From Chitinophaga pinensis (GTDB lineage: Bacteria > Bacteroidota > Bacteroidia > Flavobacteriales_D > Crocinitomicaceae): DNA of 36,247 bases. Both the position numbers and the translations under genes were made by a program. This document shows, piece by piece, positions 1 through 7,255 of the stretch. Positions within the stretch are counted from its first letter, which is position 1, and each line of letters begins with the position of its first letter. The notes below the pieces were generated by a model. The model did no database searches, was not told where the DNA came from, and saw nothing but the letters and a program-made list of their open reading frames with translations. The DNA lies in NCBI GenBank assembly GCA_945902745.1, contig CAMDNE010000027.1:1-36247 (forward strand). The letters run 5' to 3'.

Positions 1-59
<59 letters not shown>

Positions 60-120
60 AAAAACTTTGAATTTTGTTGTGGCTCGTTTAATTTAAATTC
101 TTATGCTGTTTCCTTTATTT

Positions 121-138
121 CTCAATATTTCAAAGAAC
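121..138 (-). promoter_or_regulatory. boxA-like antitermination element in the rRNA leader
   Basis: On the minus strand the rRNA leader contains GTTCTTTGAAATATTGAG, about 60 bases upstream of the 16S start. A GTTCTTTGA-type stretch is common in flavobacterial 16S leaders and resembles the boxA element bound by NusB/S10 in rRNA antitermination complexes. The match and position are seen; the function is inferred from other bacteria. Confidence 0.45.
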
Positions 139-231
139 TCTCTTTTGTCAGTCTCTTAGAATCCAATCTAAGCTACTCAATCGATTCGTTTATCTCATTT
201 TTAAAACCCAATCTCGTTAGATTTGGGAGGG

Positions 232-261
232 CAAAGGTATTAACTTATTTTATTCTAACAA
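232..261 (-). promoter_or_regulatory. rRNA operon promoter P1 (proximal)
   Basis: On the minus strand there is TTG (259-261), exactly 19 bases, then TACCTTTG (232-239). This matches the Bacteroidota housekeeping promoter (-33 TTG and -7 TAnnTTTG). Transcription should start near 227, giving a leader of about 170 bases before the 16S. The stretch upstream is A/T-rich. No other gene start is near on this strand, so the promoter serves rRNA. Confidence 0.82.
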
Positions 262-390
262 GCTTTTTTTAAAATATTTTTTCCTTTTCGACTAAAACCG
301 CTTTTTAATACGACCAAACTCTAAATTCTAAACATATTCTCGCTTCTCAAACTTTCAATCTCAAATCCCTCTACCGTTGTAACGGGGGTG

Positions 391-420
391 CAAAGATAGA
401 CACTCTTTTTACTTAAACAA
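391..420 (-). promoter_or_regulatory. rRNA operon promoter P2 (distal)
   Basis: A second promoter with the same geometry as P1: TTG (418-420), 19 bases, then TATCTTTG (391-398) on the minus strand. The predicted start is near 386. An A/T-rich block with T and A runs lies immediately upstream (421-465) and could act as an UP element. The -7 boxes of P1 and P2 are 159 bases apart. Tandem rRNA promoters are common in bacteria. The remainder of 60-498 shows no gene. Confidence 0.8.
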
Positions 421-498
421 GGGTTTTCAACAATCTTTTTTTGAAAAAATAAAAAATAATCCTTAACTCCCTGAAAAGATAGAGATTGGAAATGAAAA

Positions 499-1470
499 TT
501 ATTTTGTTCTTAATGTTTCAATGAGCTTTAAATAGGCTAAATCGGGTGATGCGTGTTCTTTAATGGCTTCAGCAATTGAACAAGTTATTAATTCAGTACC
601 ACGAACACCTATTGTAATATTAGAATTGTTTTCAATCAACAAGTCAACAGCATAATTTCCCATTCTGGTTGCTAAAATCCGATCTTGTACTGAAGGGCTG
701 CCACCTCTTTGCATATGACCTAAAACTGAATGTCGTAAATCGTACTCCAGCAAAAAAGGTCTTACTTTATTCATTATATCTAAAGCATGGCCTTCGTCAT
801 CTCCTTCAGCTACGAGTATAATTGTACTCCGTCTTCCTTTGTTTTGATTTTTAATGTTTTCAACTAATCTAGGTATATCAGTAATTTCTTCTGGGATCAA
901 AACAGATTCTGCACCAGAAGCTATCGCACTATATAAAGCAATAAATCCAGCATCCCTGCCCATCACTTCAACAAAAAACACCCTATGATGGCTACTTGCA
1001 GTATCTCTAATTTTATCTACTGCTGAAATCACAGTATTTAATGCCGTATCAAAACCAATAGTGTAATCTGTACCATATATGTCATTGTCGATTGTTCCTG
1101 GCAATCCTATAATTGGAATATTCATTTCTTGACCAAGTATTTTTGCCCCAGTAAAAGTTCCGTCGCCACCAATCACTATTAACCCTTCAACCTCATTTTC
1201 TTTTAAAAATTTAATTGCTTTTTGTCTTCCTTCAATTTCAAGAAATTCTTTACATCTCGCGCTTCCAAGAATTGTCCCTCCATATTGAATAATGTTATCT
1301 ACGTCGGAATACTTCATGTTTTTCCCACGTCCGTCAATCATACCTTGATACCCATCAAAAATTCCAAAAGGAACAATTTTTTTGTTTAAACATGTTTTGA
1401 CAATTGAACGTATGGCAGCATTCATTCCAGGTGAATCTCCCCCCGAGGTTAAAAGCGCAATTTTTTTCAT
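499..1470 (-). CDS. pfkA: ATP-dependent 6-phosphofructokinase
   Basis: Phosphorylates fructose 6-phosphate to fructose 1,6-bisphosphate, the committed step of glycolysis, in the cytosol. The 323-residue length matches the short bacterial PfkA family. Visible motifs are the N-terminal LLTSGGDSPGMNAA loop, GGDGT at 101-105, TIDND at 126-130 with catalytic Asp128, and the LGHMQRGGSP substrate-binding segment in the C-terminal half. Gly104 within GGDG is the residue expected of ATP-using enzymes; pyrophosphate-dependent relatives carry Asp there. It is transcribed alone toward the rRNA promoters and is divergent from the sigma factor gene at 1611. No clear terminator was found between its stop and the rRNA promoter P2, so some read-through into the rRNA operon is possible. 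The 140-base divergent spacer (1471-1610) holds no promoter I would defend. Confidence 0.98.
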   Translation of the reverse strand: MKKIALLTSGGDSPGMNAAIRSIVKTCLNKKIVPFGIFDGYQGMIDGRGKNMKYSDVDNIIQYGGTILGSARCKEFLEIEGRQKAIKFLKENEVEGLIVIGGDGTFTGAKILGQEMNIPIIGLPGTIDNDIYGTDYTIGFDTALNTVISAVDKIRDTASSHHRVFFVEVMGRDAGFIALYSAIASGAESVLIPEEITDIPRLVENIKNQNKGRRSTIILVAEGDDEGHALDIMNKVRPFLLEYDLRHSVLGHMQRGGSPSVQDRILATRMGNYAVDLLIENNSNITIGVRGTELITCSIAEAIKEHASPDLAYLKLIETLRTK

Positions 1471-1610
1471 AATGAACTATATTGATGATTTTGAAATAAG
1501 TCAATCTATTTAAGCAACAAGAATACTATTTCAATTTCTGAAATTACTAAATTCAAAAAAACTTTTGACGATATTTATGGAATATTATAACTGTCACATC
1601 TAATTAAAGC

Positions 1611-2192
1611 ATGTTCATTAATAAGCGCAAACAATATCGACTAAAATCAGATGAAGAACTGGTGACTTTGCATAAAAGCGAAGGAGGCTCTATTTGCATC
1701 GGAATTTTGTACGAGCGTTATGGTCATTTAGTAATGGGATCTTGCATGAAATATTTGAAAAATACTGCAGAAGCTGAAGATATCACCATGCACGTTTTTG
1801 AAAATTTGGGTCAAAAATTACTAAAGCATGAAATACAGTATTTCAAATCATGGCTTTACATGGTCACAAAAAATGAGTGTTTCATGTCGCTTCGGAAAAA
1901 AGGTTATGAATTTTCTTCAGTAGAAATAACAACTATAAAAGAAGAAGAAAGTGATCTTGACAAAATCCTATTAAAAGAACAAAAAATTAGTCGTTTAGAA
2001 GAAGTAATTCCTTTACTAAAGACTGATCAACGTAATTGCATTGAATTATTCTATTTAAAGGAAATGTCTTATCAACAAATTAGCGATGAATTAAATCTGT
2101 CATTGATGCAAATTAAAAGCGCCATTCAAAATGGCAAACGAAATTTAAAAATACAATTAGAGGAGCGAAATGAATTCAAATCAAACCAATAA
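1611..2192 (+). CDS. ECF-type RNA polymerase sigma factor
   Basis: A 193-residue sigma-70 family protein with the two-domain ECF layout. Region 2 spans about residues 32-97, with the aromatic/charged core DITMHVFENL and the FKSWLYMVTKNEC helix. Region 4 spans about 130-183, with a helix-turn-helix around EMSYQQISDELNLSLMQIKSAI. The linker between them (about 98-128) is short and acidic, and no region 1 or 3 is present. ECF factors direct polymerase to a small regulon and are usually held inactive by a cognate anti-sigma protein. The next gene starts 23 bases before this stop codon, so the two are translationally coupled, and that protein looks like the anti-sigma partner. The start was chosen because the N-terminus is full length; no Shine-Dalgarno sequence precedes it. 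The target promoters cannot be told from the sequence. Confidence 0.93.
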   Translation: MFINKRKQYRLKSDEELVTLHKSEGGSICIGILYERYGHLVMGSCMKYLKNTAEAEDITMHVFENLGQKLLKHEIQYFKSWLYMVTKNECFMSLRKKGYEFSSVEITTIKEEESDLDKILLKEQKISRLEEVIPLLKTDQRNCIELFYLKEMSYQQISDELNLSLMQIKSAIQNGKRNLKIQLEERNEFKSNQ

Positions 2193-3234
2193 CAACTCGA
2201 ATAATCGACTTTCGCGTGAAGATGTGGAAACTTATCGTACTTCAAGTGACGAAAGTGTCAAACATGCTTTTGAAAAAAAGGCGCAAGAAAGTGATTTTGA
2301 AAATGATGCTTTGGAAGGATGGGGAGATAAAACTCTTCAATCACCTGACATGTCACGTTTAGATAAAAAATTCCTTTCATCCAACAAATGGATTTATTGG
2401 ACTACTGGCACATTTGCACTGGTCATAATATCTTTACTTTTCATCTATTCAAATGAACAATTAAACCCGAATGAAAATAAATCTATAAAAAACCAACAAA
2501 TTGTTTCAATTGAAAAAACTGATTTGGTCTTACCAGATAATATAGAACAGATGAATGAACTCCCTGTGAAAGAACAAATCTCCGTAAAAACAATAAAAAA
2601 AGACTTTTCAAATCAGCAAAAAGAAGAAACAATTGTAAACGAAGTGCCTGTCAAGGTTGACGAACTCCCATTAAATAAAATTGAAGAATCAAAACCTCAA
2701 GTTGGAATAGTTAAAGAATCAGTTTTAGGAAAAGAGATCTATTTGAATGATTTGAAATTGTTGGATTATCGGGCGTATAGATCAAAATCTAAGATAACAA
2801 CGAAACAAATGATTCTCACTGGAACTCCCGCAAATATTGGCGAAGAAGTTTTAACCGAAGAAGAGCCAACTTGGAAAGATGTTGAGATTCCTTATATGGA
2901 TTATCTAGAAAAAACAATCGAGTTATTTTCCAAAGGTCAAAACAAAAAGGCTTTAAGTCGTTTTGTTATCATTTTAGAAACTAATCCAGATGATTTGAAT
3001 GCCAATTTTTATGCGGGACTTTGCTATTATAATTTAAAAGAATACAAAAGTGCGAGTAATACGTTTTCGAAATGTTTGGATTCGAAGTATTTAAACTTTA
3101 ACGAGGAAGCTGAATGGTACCAGGCTAAGAGTTTATTAGCTGCTGGATCTGTATCTGAAAGCAAAGTGATTTTAAAGAAAATAAAATCTGAGGGTGGTTA
3201 TTATGCGAAACAGGCGGAGAAACTTTTGCAGTAG
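2170..3234 (+). CDS. Membrane-anchored TPR protein, probable anti-sigma factor of the upstream ECF sigma
   Basis: 354 residues. Residues 1-73 are a polar cytoplasmic segment containing HAFEKKAQESDFENDALEGW, which resembles the short N-terminal motif (roughly HAFEK..DPF..DALEGY) seen in many Bacteroidota sigma-linked membrane proteins. One membrane helix follows at about 74-94. Residues 95-240 are a charged, low-complexity periplasmic stretch, and residues 250-354 form TPR-like helical repeats (LFSKGQNKKALSRF, NFYAGLCYYNLKEYKSA). The start overlaps the sigma gene by 23 bases and is preceded by GAGGAG, a rare clear Shine-Dalgarno sequence in this window. Arrangement and motif suggest that it tethers the sigma factor at the inner membrane while the TPR end senses a periplasmic partner. 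That role is inferred; no classical zinc anti-sigma motif is present. Confidence 0.75.
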   Translation: MNSNQTNNNSNNRLSREDVETYRTSSDESVKHAFEKKAQESDFENDALEGWGDKTLQSPDMSRLDKKFLSSNKWIYWTTGTFALVIISLLFIYSNEQLNPNENKSIKNQQIVSIEKTDLVLPDNIEQMNELPVKEQISVKTIKKDFSNQQKEETIVNEVPVKVDELPLNKIEESKPQVGIVKESVLGKEIYLNDLKLLDYRAYRSKSKITTKQMILTGTPANIGEEVLTEEEPTWKDVEIPYMDYLEKTIELFSKGQNKKALSRFVIILETNPDDLNANFYAGLCYYNLKEYKSASNTFSKCLDSKYLNFNEEAEWYQAKSLLAAGSVSESKVILKKIKSEGGYYAKQAEKLLQ

Positions 3235-3236
3235 AA

Positions 3237-3266
3237 TTTCCCGCAGAAAACACCGAAACGCGCAGA
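3237..3266. repeat. Degenerate CGCAGA-type intergenic repeat (tentative)
   Basis: Immediately after the stop of the TPR gene lies CCCGCAGAAAACACCGAAA followed by CGCGCAGATG. It resembles the CGCAGA/CACAGA-rich dispersed repeats that I recall from intergenic DNA of Bacteroidota. Only one copy is in the window, so repeat status cannot be shown from here. Confidence 0.25.
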
Positions 3267-3360
3267 TGTTAGTTTTGAATTAAAAATCCTCTTTTTTCTG
3301 TTTTACAAGTGCCCTCCATCATTTTTGATTAATCCCAATTCTTAAAATGATTTTGTACTT

Positions 3361-3391
3361 CCTCCCCCTTGTCCCCCTCCAAAGGGGGAAG
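3361..3391. repeat. G/C-rich inverted repeat between convergent genes, possible bidirectional terminator
   Basis: The plus strand reads CCTCCCCCTTGTCCCCCTCC then AAAGGGGGAAG. Either block of C residues can pair with the AAGGGGG arm, giving two alternative hairpins. It is strikingly G/C-rich against an AT-rich background and ends directly against the TAA of the dehydrogenase gene. It sits between two converging genes, where a terminator is needed. The wording resembles a G/C-rich intergenic repeat found in many Bacteroidota genomes; this is from memory and cannot be tested with one copy. Confidence 0.5.
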
Positions 3392-4546
3392 TTAAAAAAA
3401 CGAATTTCCTTCCCTGACCATTCTCCTTAATAAAGGATTTGGACGATAACGATCTTCTCCATATTCTACGAATAAAACTTCGAGTTTTGAAAGCACATTA
3501 TCTAAACCAATTTCATCTGCCCACTTTAAAAGACCTTTGGGATAATTAACTCCCTTTGTCATGGCTAAATCAATGTCCTCAATTGAGGCAACATTCATGA
3601 AAACAGCATCGATTGCTTCATTGATCAACATTACTAGTATCCTTTCAAAAATATAGTTCCCTAAAATTGAATCTTGATTTGGGGCAATAAGCTCAACTCC
3701 TTCAGCATAGTTATAATAACCTCTTCCACTTTTTCTTCCGTAAAAACCTGCTTCTTTGTGGCGTTTTTGAGTAAATGATGGTTTGAAACGTGGGTCATAA
3801 TAGAACGCTTCAAATACAGATTCTGTTACTGCGTAATTTATGTCATTTCCAATGTAATCCATTAATGTGAAAGGTCCCATCTTAAAACCACCGATTGAAG
3901 TCATGGCCCAATCAATTGTTGCGAAATCTGCTATTCCTTCTTCATAGATGCGCAATGCCTCACCATAAAAAGGTCGTGCAACACGATTCACAATGAATCC
4001 AGGTGTGTCTTTGCATATTACGCCTACTTTCTTCCAGTTTGAAATTAATTCTTTTGAAAAGCTCAATGTTGCTTCAGAAGTCTGAACGGCTGGGATGATT
4101 TCCACTAAGGGCATCAAAGGAGCCGGATTGAAGAAATGGATGCCAATTATTCTCGACGGATTTTTCAAAACAGAACCAATACTTGCTATTGACAATGAAG
4201 ATGTGTTACTAGCTAAAATACAATTTTGCGAAACGATTGCCTCTAAATTAGCGAAAACACTATGTTTCACTTCTAACTTTTCAATGATTGCTTCTATTAC
4301 AATTTTACATGCTTTAAAATCTTGAATATCTGTTGAATAGGTAATTCTTCCTTGAATGTTTATTTTCTCATCTTCCGAAATTGAATTTTTTTCAACTAAA
4401 CGAGCTAAAATTTTATCAAGATTGGTTTCTGCTTTCGTAAGCATTTCTTGGCTTAAATCAACCAAAACAACTTCACTTCCATTTTGGGCTGCAACTTGTG
4501 CGATTCCAGCTCCCATTGTTCCTGCTCCTAATACTCCAACAACCAT
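3392..4546 (-). CDS. 3-hydroxyacyl-CoA dehydrogenase (PaaH / 3-hydroxybutyryl-CoA dehydrogenase family)
   Basis: NAD-dependent oxidation of a 3-hydroxyacyl-CoA to the 3-oxoacyl-CoA, in beta-oxidation or phenylacetate-type ring degradation. The N-terminal Rossmann fold shows GVLGAGTMGAGIAQVAAQNG. It is followed by SNTSSLSI and GIHFFNPAPLMPLVEII, which carry the catalytic His and substrate loop, then by DTPGFIVNRVARP. A second helical C-terminal domain (after about residue 290) makes it longer than the roughly 285-residue 3-hydroxybutyryl-CoA dehydrogenases. I chose ATG at 4546 (384 residues), which puts the Rossmann fold at the N-terminus as in the family. A start at 4597 would add 17 unrelated residues and run through the palindrome at 4578-4610. 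It follows the PaaG-like gene in the same direction, so the two probably share a pathway. The substrate is not certain. Confidence 0.92.
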   Translation of the reverse strand: MVVGVLGAGTMGAGIAQVAAQNGSEVVLVDLSQEMLTKAETNLDKILARLVEKNSISEDEKINIQGRITYSTDIQDFKACKIVIEAIIEKLEVKHSVFANLEAIVSQNCILASNTSSLSIASIGSVLKNPSRIIGIHFFNPAPLMPLVEIIPAVQTSEATLSFSKELISNWKKVGVICKDTPGFIVNRVARPFYGEALRIYEEGIADFATIDWAMTSIGGFKMGPFTLMDYIGNDINYAVTESVFEAFYYDPRFKPSFTQKRHKEAGFYGRKSGRGYYNYAEGVELIAPNQDSILGNYIFERILVMLINEAIDAVFMNVASIEDIDLAMTKGVNYPKGLLKWADEIGLDNVLSKLEVLFVEYGEDRYRPNPLLRRMVREGNSFF

Positions 4547-4577
4547 GATTTGTAATTTTTGATTTGTGTATATTCGG

Positions 4578-4610
4578 TAAGTATTGTCGAATTGCATTCG
4601 AACATACTTA
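4578..4610. repeat. Imperfect 33-base palindrome A with core TCGAAT-TGC-ATTCGA
   Basis: The left arm TAAGTATTGTCGAAT (4578-4592) and the right arm ATTCGAACATACTTA (4596-4610) match as inverted repeats at 13 of 15 positions around a 3-base spacer. It lies just upstream of the dehydrogenase start. Its core is shared with palindrome B 17 bases away. Confidence 0.8.
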
Positions 4611-4626
4611 CTTTAACTAATTTTTT

Positions 4627-4665
4627 GGCATGTTTAGGTCGAATTGCAATTCGACCCTATATGCC
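4627..4665. repeat. Palindrome B with perfect 20-base core, running into the PaaG-like stop codon
   Basis: The core GGTCGAATTGCAATTCGACC (4637-4656) is a perfect palindrome. The flanks extend it imperfectly to GGCAT...ATGCC, 39 bases in all. The TAG stop of the upstream gene (4657-4659) and its last two codons are part of the right arm. As RNA it would form a long hairpin at the end of the first cistron. It shares TCGAAT...ATTCGA with palindrome A. It could be a dispersed intergenic element, an mRNA-stabilising or terminating hairpin, or an operator. Confidence 0.85.
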
Positions 4666-5430
4666 TTTAAATTCTGGTTGACGTTTTTCTAAAAACGCAT
4701 TTACTCCTTCTTGAAAATCGTATGTTTGACCCGCTTCTGTTTGTAATTTTTCTTCTACAGCCAATTGTTCGGTTAGCGAATTATTCATGCTCAAGTTCAA
4801 TGCTCTTTTTGTCAGACCAAAACCTTTCGTTGGCATTTTAGCCATTTTTAGAGCAAAATCTTTAACCTCTTGTTCAAAATTTTCGTCATCGACCGCTTTA
4901 TAAATCATGTTCATTTTTTCTGCTTCTTCAGCCGACACTTTATCTCCTGTCATCATTAGTGCCAATGCTTTTTGCATTCCAATAATTCTTGGCAAAAAGA
5001 AGGTTCCTCCAGAGTCTGGAATCAAACCAATTTTTGAAAACGCTTGAATAAAGCTTGCACTCTTTTTAGCAATTGTAATATCACACGCCAATGCTATGTT
5101 TGCCCCCGCGCCAGCAGCTACTCCATTAACGGCAGCAATAATTGGTTTTTCAATTGCGCGAATTCGTTCAATAATGGGGTTATAATGATCTTTAACAATT
5201 GCTTGTAATTCTGGCCCTTCTGGATCCATTGCTTCTGCCAAATCCTGACCAGCGCAAAATGCTCTTCCTTCACCCGTAATAATAATTGCTCTAACCTCAT
5301 CGTTTGATTCTGCATCATCTAAAGCTTTTTGCAATTCAAAAGCCATCGCCTGGTTAAATGAATTAAAAACAGATGGACGATTTAATTTTAATTCACAAAC
5401 GCCTTGTGAAATTGAAATGGTAATATTCAT
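4657..5430 (-). CDS. Enoyl-CoA hydratase/isomerase family, PaaG-like
   Basis: 257-residue crotonase-fold protein. The oxyanion-hole segments are CAGQDL (59-64) and NGVAAGAGANIALACD (102-117). The segment FSKIGLIPDSGGTFFLPR (131-148) closely matches PaaG, the isomerase that converts ring-1,2-epoxyphenylacetyl-CoA to the oxepin form. Asp139 falls where PaaG has its catalytic Asp, rather than the Glu of true hydratases. The C-terminal end DFQEGVNAFLEKRQPEFKG is also PaaG-like. The dehydrogenase gene follows on the same strand, as paaG and paaH do elsewhere. No epoxidase (paaABCDE), ligase or thiolase gene is in the window, so the pair may serve general acyl-CoA turnover instead. A -7 promoter box lies just upstream at 5443-5450. 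Confidence 0.88.
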   Translation of the reverse strand: MNITISISQGVCELKLNRPSVFNSFNQAMAFELQKALDDAESNDEVRAIIITGEGRAFCAGQDLAEAMDPEGPELQAIVKDHYNPIIERIRAIEKPIIAAVNGVAAGAGANIALACDITIAKKSASFIQAFSKIGLIPDSGGTFFLPRIIGMQKALALMMTGDKVSAEEAEKMNMIYKAVDDENFEQEVKDFALKMAKMPTKGFGLTKRALNLSMNNSLTEQLAVEEKLQTEAGQTYDFQEGVNAFLEKRQPEFKGI

Positions 5431-5442
5431 TGCTTTTTTTTA

Positions 5443-5450
5443 CAAAGTTA
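5443..5450 (-). promoter_or_regulatory. Candidate -7 promoter box for the PaaG-like gene
   Basis: TAACTTTG on the minus strand matches TAnnTTTG and ends 12 bases before the ATG at 5430, implying a very short leader. No TTG was found at the ideal 19-base spacing, so only half of the promoter is supported. It would allow the acyl-CoA pair to be transcribed apart from the kinase gene upstream. Confidence 0.4.
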
Positions 5451-5454
5451 ATTA

Positions 5455-7248
5455 TTATTGATTGGGCTTATCCTGAAAAACAAGAATGAACCTTGTACCT
5501 TCTTTATTTGATTCAATGGTCAATTCTCCATTAATCTGCTCAGACAATGCTGTAATAATTTCAGCTCCCAGTGAACCTTCGGACGGAAATTTTAAATCTT
5601 CTGGTATTCCTGATCCATTATCTTCAAGAATCATCTCGAAATAATTAGCGTCTTTTGCCTTAATACTCAAATTGATAAGCCCCCTTTTTTTGCCTTCAAA
5701 TGCATGTTTTAAAGAATTAGTTATCATTTCACAAATGATCAACCCCAATGGTATTGCAACATCCAATGATAAATTAACATCCGCAATTTCACAATAAGAT
5801 TCAATTTTCAAATCTTCACGAATATATGTTTTCTTTAATTGAACGACTAAATCTGGAATATATTCACTCATTGTTATAAACGAAAACGTTTCATTTTGAT
5901 ATAATTTATGGTGAATTAAAGCAATCGCTTGAATTCGTTCCATTCCATCTTCTAGCACTTGAATTGCCTTTTTATCAGTTAATTGTTTTGATTGAAGATG
6001 CAATAAACTTGAAATAACTTGAAGGTTATTTTTTACTCTGTGATGAATTTCTTTCAATAAAATTTCCTTTTCTTTTAAAGCAGAATCAATAATCTCATTT
6101 TTTTGAATGATTGCTTCTTGTTGTGCTGAAAGTTGCTTGTTTAATTTATTTTTTTGTCTATTCGAGAGAAACATGTATACTAATAAAATTGTAAGTATGC
6201 ACCCTATTATTGTAAACGTAGTCCATTGACTTTCATTCTTGCTTTTAACTTGTTGGACTTCTAAATTTTTTACATTCATTCGCTTCAAGTATTCTCTTTC
6301 ATTGAATTCAAGTTCAAACTCATCACCAAGTGCCTTGTCCATTGTGCTTTTAATATAGGCGTCCACTTCCGTGACCAATTTTGAATAATGATAAGCAGAA
6401 TCAACATTTTCGACCAAATTGTAATAATGTTCCAAGCCTATATATGCTTCATAAACATCCCGAATATCAGCTTGGTCTTTCTTTTTTAAAAACGCTGAAT
6501 AATATATATAAGCGCTATCCAAATTTTCCGAGAATAAATGCGCTTCGGCGATATAAGAAAGGTACTGACAGTAGGGCTTCGTTAAATGATTTGATTGGCT
6601 ATATTTTAAACCTATATGAAATAGTTTCAGCGCATCTTCGGTTTTTCCCTCGTAGAAATAGGCAATTCCTCTTTTCATTTCTATCAAAGCGTTTTGATGG
6701 AAATTTTTTAGAGAACGATAAATATTTTGAGCTTTGATATAATATGCTTGCGTTTTTTCGTAATCTTCAAGTCGAGAATAATAATTTCCATATAAAGTTA
6801 AACATTGGGCCTCTAAAAATCTAAAATGATTTTTTTTTGCTGCAAGTAATGTTTTTTCTAATAAAGGTAAAAATTTCTTGTTTCTATTTTCGATTCCATA
6901 ATTTGCGGCCTTGAAATAATCTAATCCAAGTTTAACTCTTAAAGGTGTTTCGTTATTAATTTTATCTAATTCTTGAAACAACAAATGCTTCATGTGAGCG
7001 TAATCACCTGTAGAACGGTAAAATTCAATTGAAATGAGATTTAATTCTTGCTGTGCTTTTGAATTTCCTGTTATGTTGTTTACCAACTCTAAAGAATCGA
7101 TTGCTTGTTTCGCTTTTTCTGTATCAATTATTAACAAATCATTTATGTACAAATAATTTTGGCTCAATTCAGCGTTGAAAGATTTTTTTTGACAAAAAAC
7201 ATTCGTAAAACAACCAGAAAACAATAAAGAAAAAAGTAGTAGTTTCAT
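5455..7248 (-). CDS. Sensor histidine kinase, TPR-type periplasmic sensor with HisKA_2 / HATPase core
   Basis: 597 residues. A signal peptide spans about 1-20 (LLLFSLLFSGCFTNVFC). A predicted periplasmic region of TPR-like helical pairs runs from about 40 to 310, followed by a coiled segment, a membrane helix at about 343-362, and a second coiled linker. The kinase core has the H-box KEIHHRVKNNLQVISSLLHL (399-418) of the HisKA_2 family, with the phospho-acceptor at His402 or His403. The N-box is EMITNSLKHAF with Asn511, the G1 box EDNGSGIP starts at Glu542, and the G2-like segment GSLGAEI is near 558. It should autophosphorylate and pass phosphate to a response regulator, but none is encoded nearby, so it is an orphan kinase here. 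It starts 7 bases after the WYL regulator gene and is probably co-transcribed with it. Confidence 0.93.
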   Translation of the reverse strand: MKLLLFSLLFSGCFTNVFCQKKSFNAELSQNYLYINDLLIIDTEKAKQAIDSLELVNNITGNSKAQQELNLISIEFYRSTGDYAHMKHLLFQELDKINNETPLRVKLGLDYFKAANYGIENRNKKFLPLLEKTLLAAKKNHFRFLEAQCLTLYGNYYSRLEDYEKTQAYYIKAQNIYRSLKNFHQNALIEMKRGIAYFYEGKTEDALKLFHIGLKYSQSNHLTKPYCQYLSYIAEAHLFSENLDSAYIYYSAFLKKKDQADIRDVYEAYIGLEHYYNLVENVDSAYHYSKLVTEVDAYIKSTMDKALGDEFELEFNEREYLKRMNVKNLEVQQVKSKNESQWTTFTIIGCILTILLVYMFLSNRQKNKLNKQLSAQQEAIIQKNEIIDSALKEKEILLKEIHHRVKNNLQVISSLLHLQSKQLTDKKAIQVLEDGMERIQAIALIHHKLYQNETFSFITMSEYIPDLVVQLKKTYIREDLKIESYCEIADVNLSLDVAIPLGLIICEMITNSLKHAFEGKKRGLINLSIKAKDANYFEMILEDNGSGIPEDLKFPSEGSLGAEIITALSEQINGELTIESNKEGTRFILVFQDKPNQ

Positions 7249-7255
7249 TTCTTAC

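Noticed and set aside
421-498. A possible intrinsic terminator after pfkA
   Set aside because: Only weak, interrupted pairing was found with no stem followed by a clean T run, so it is not called.
1471-1610. Divergent promoters for pfkA and the sigma factor gene
   Set aside because: The closest boxes (TATTCTTG on minus, TATTTATG on plus) each have a mismatch and no TTG at the proper spacing.
4547-4597. A 17-residue N-terminal extension of the dehydrogenase
   Set aside because: The Rossmann fold should begin within a few residues of the start, and the extension runs through palindrome A.
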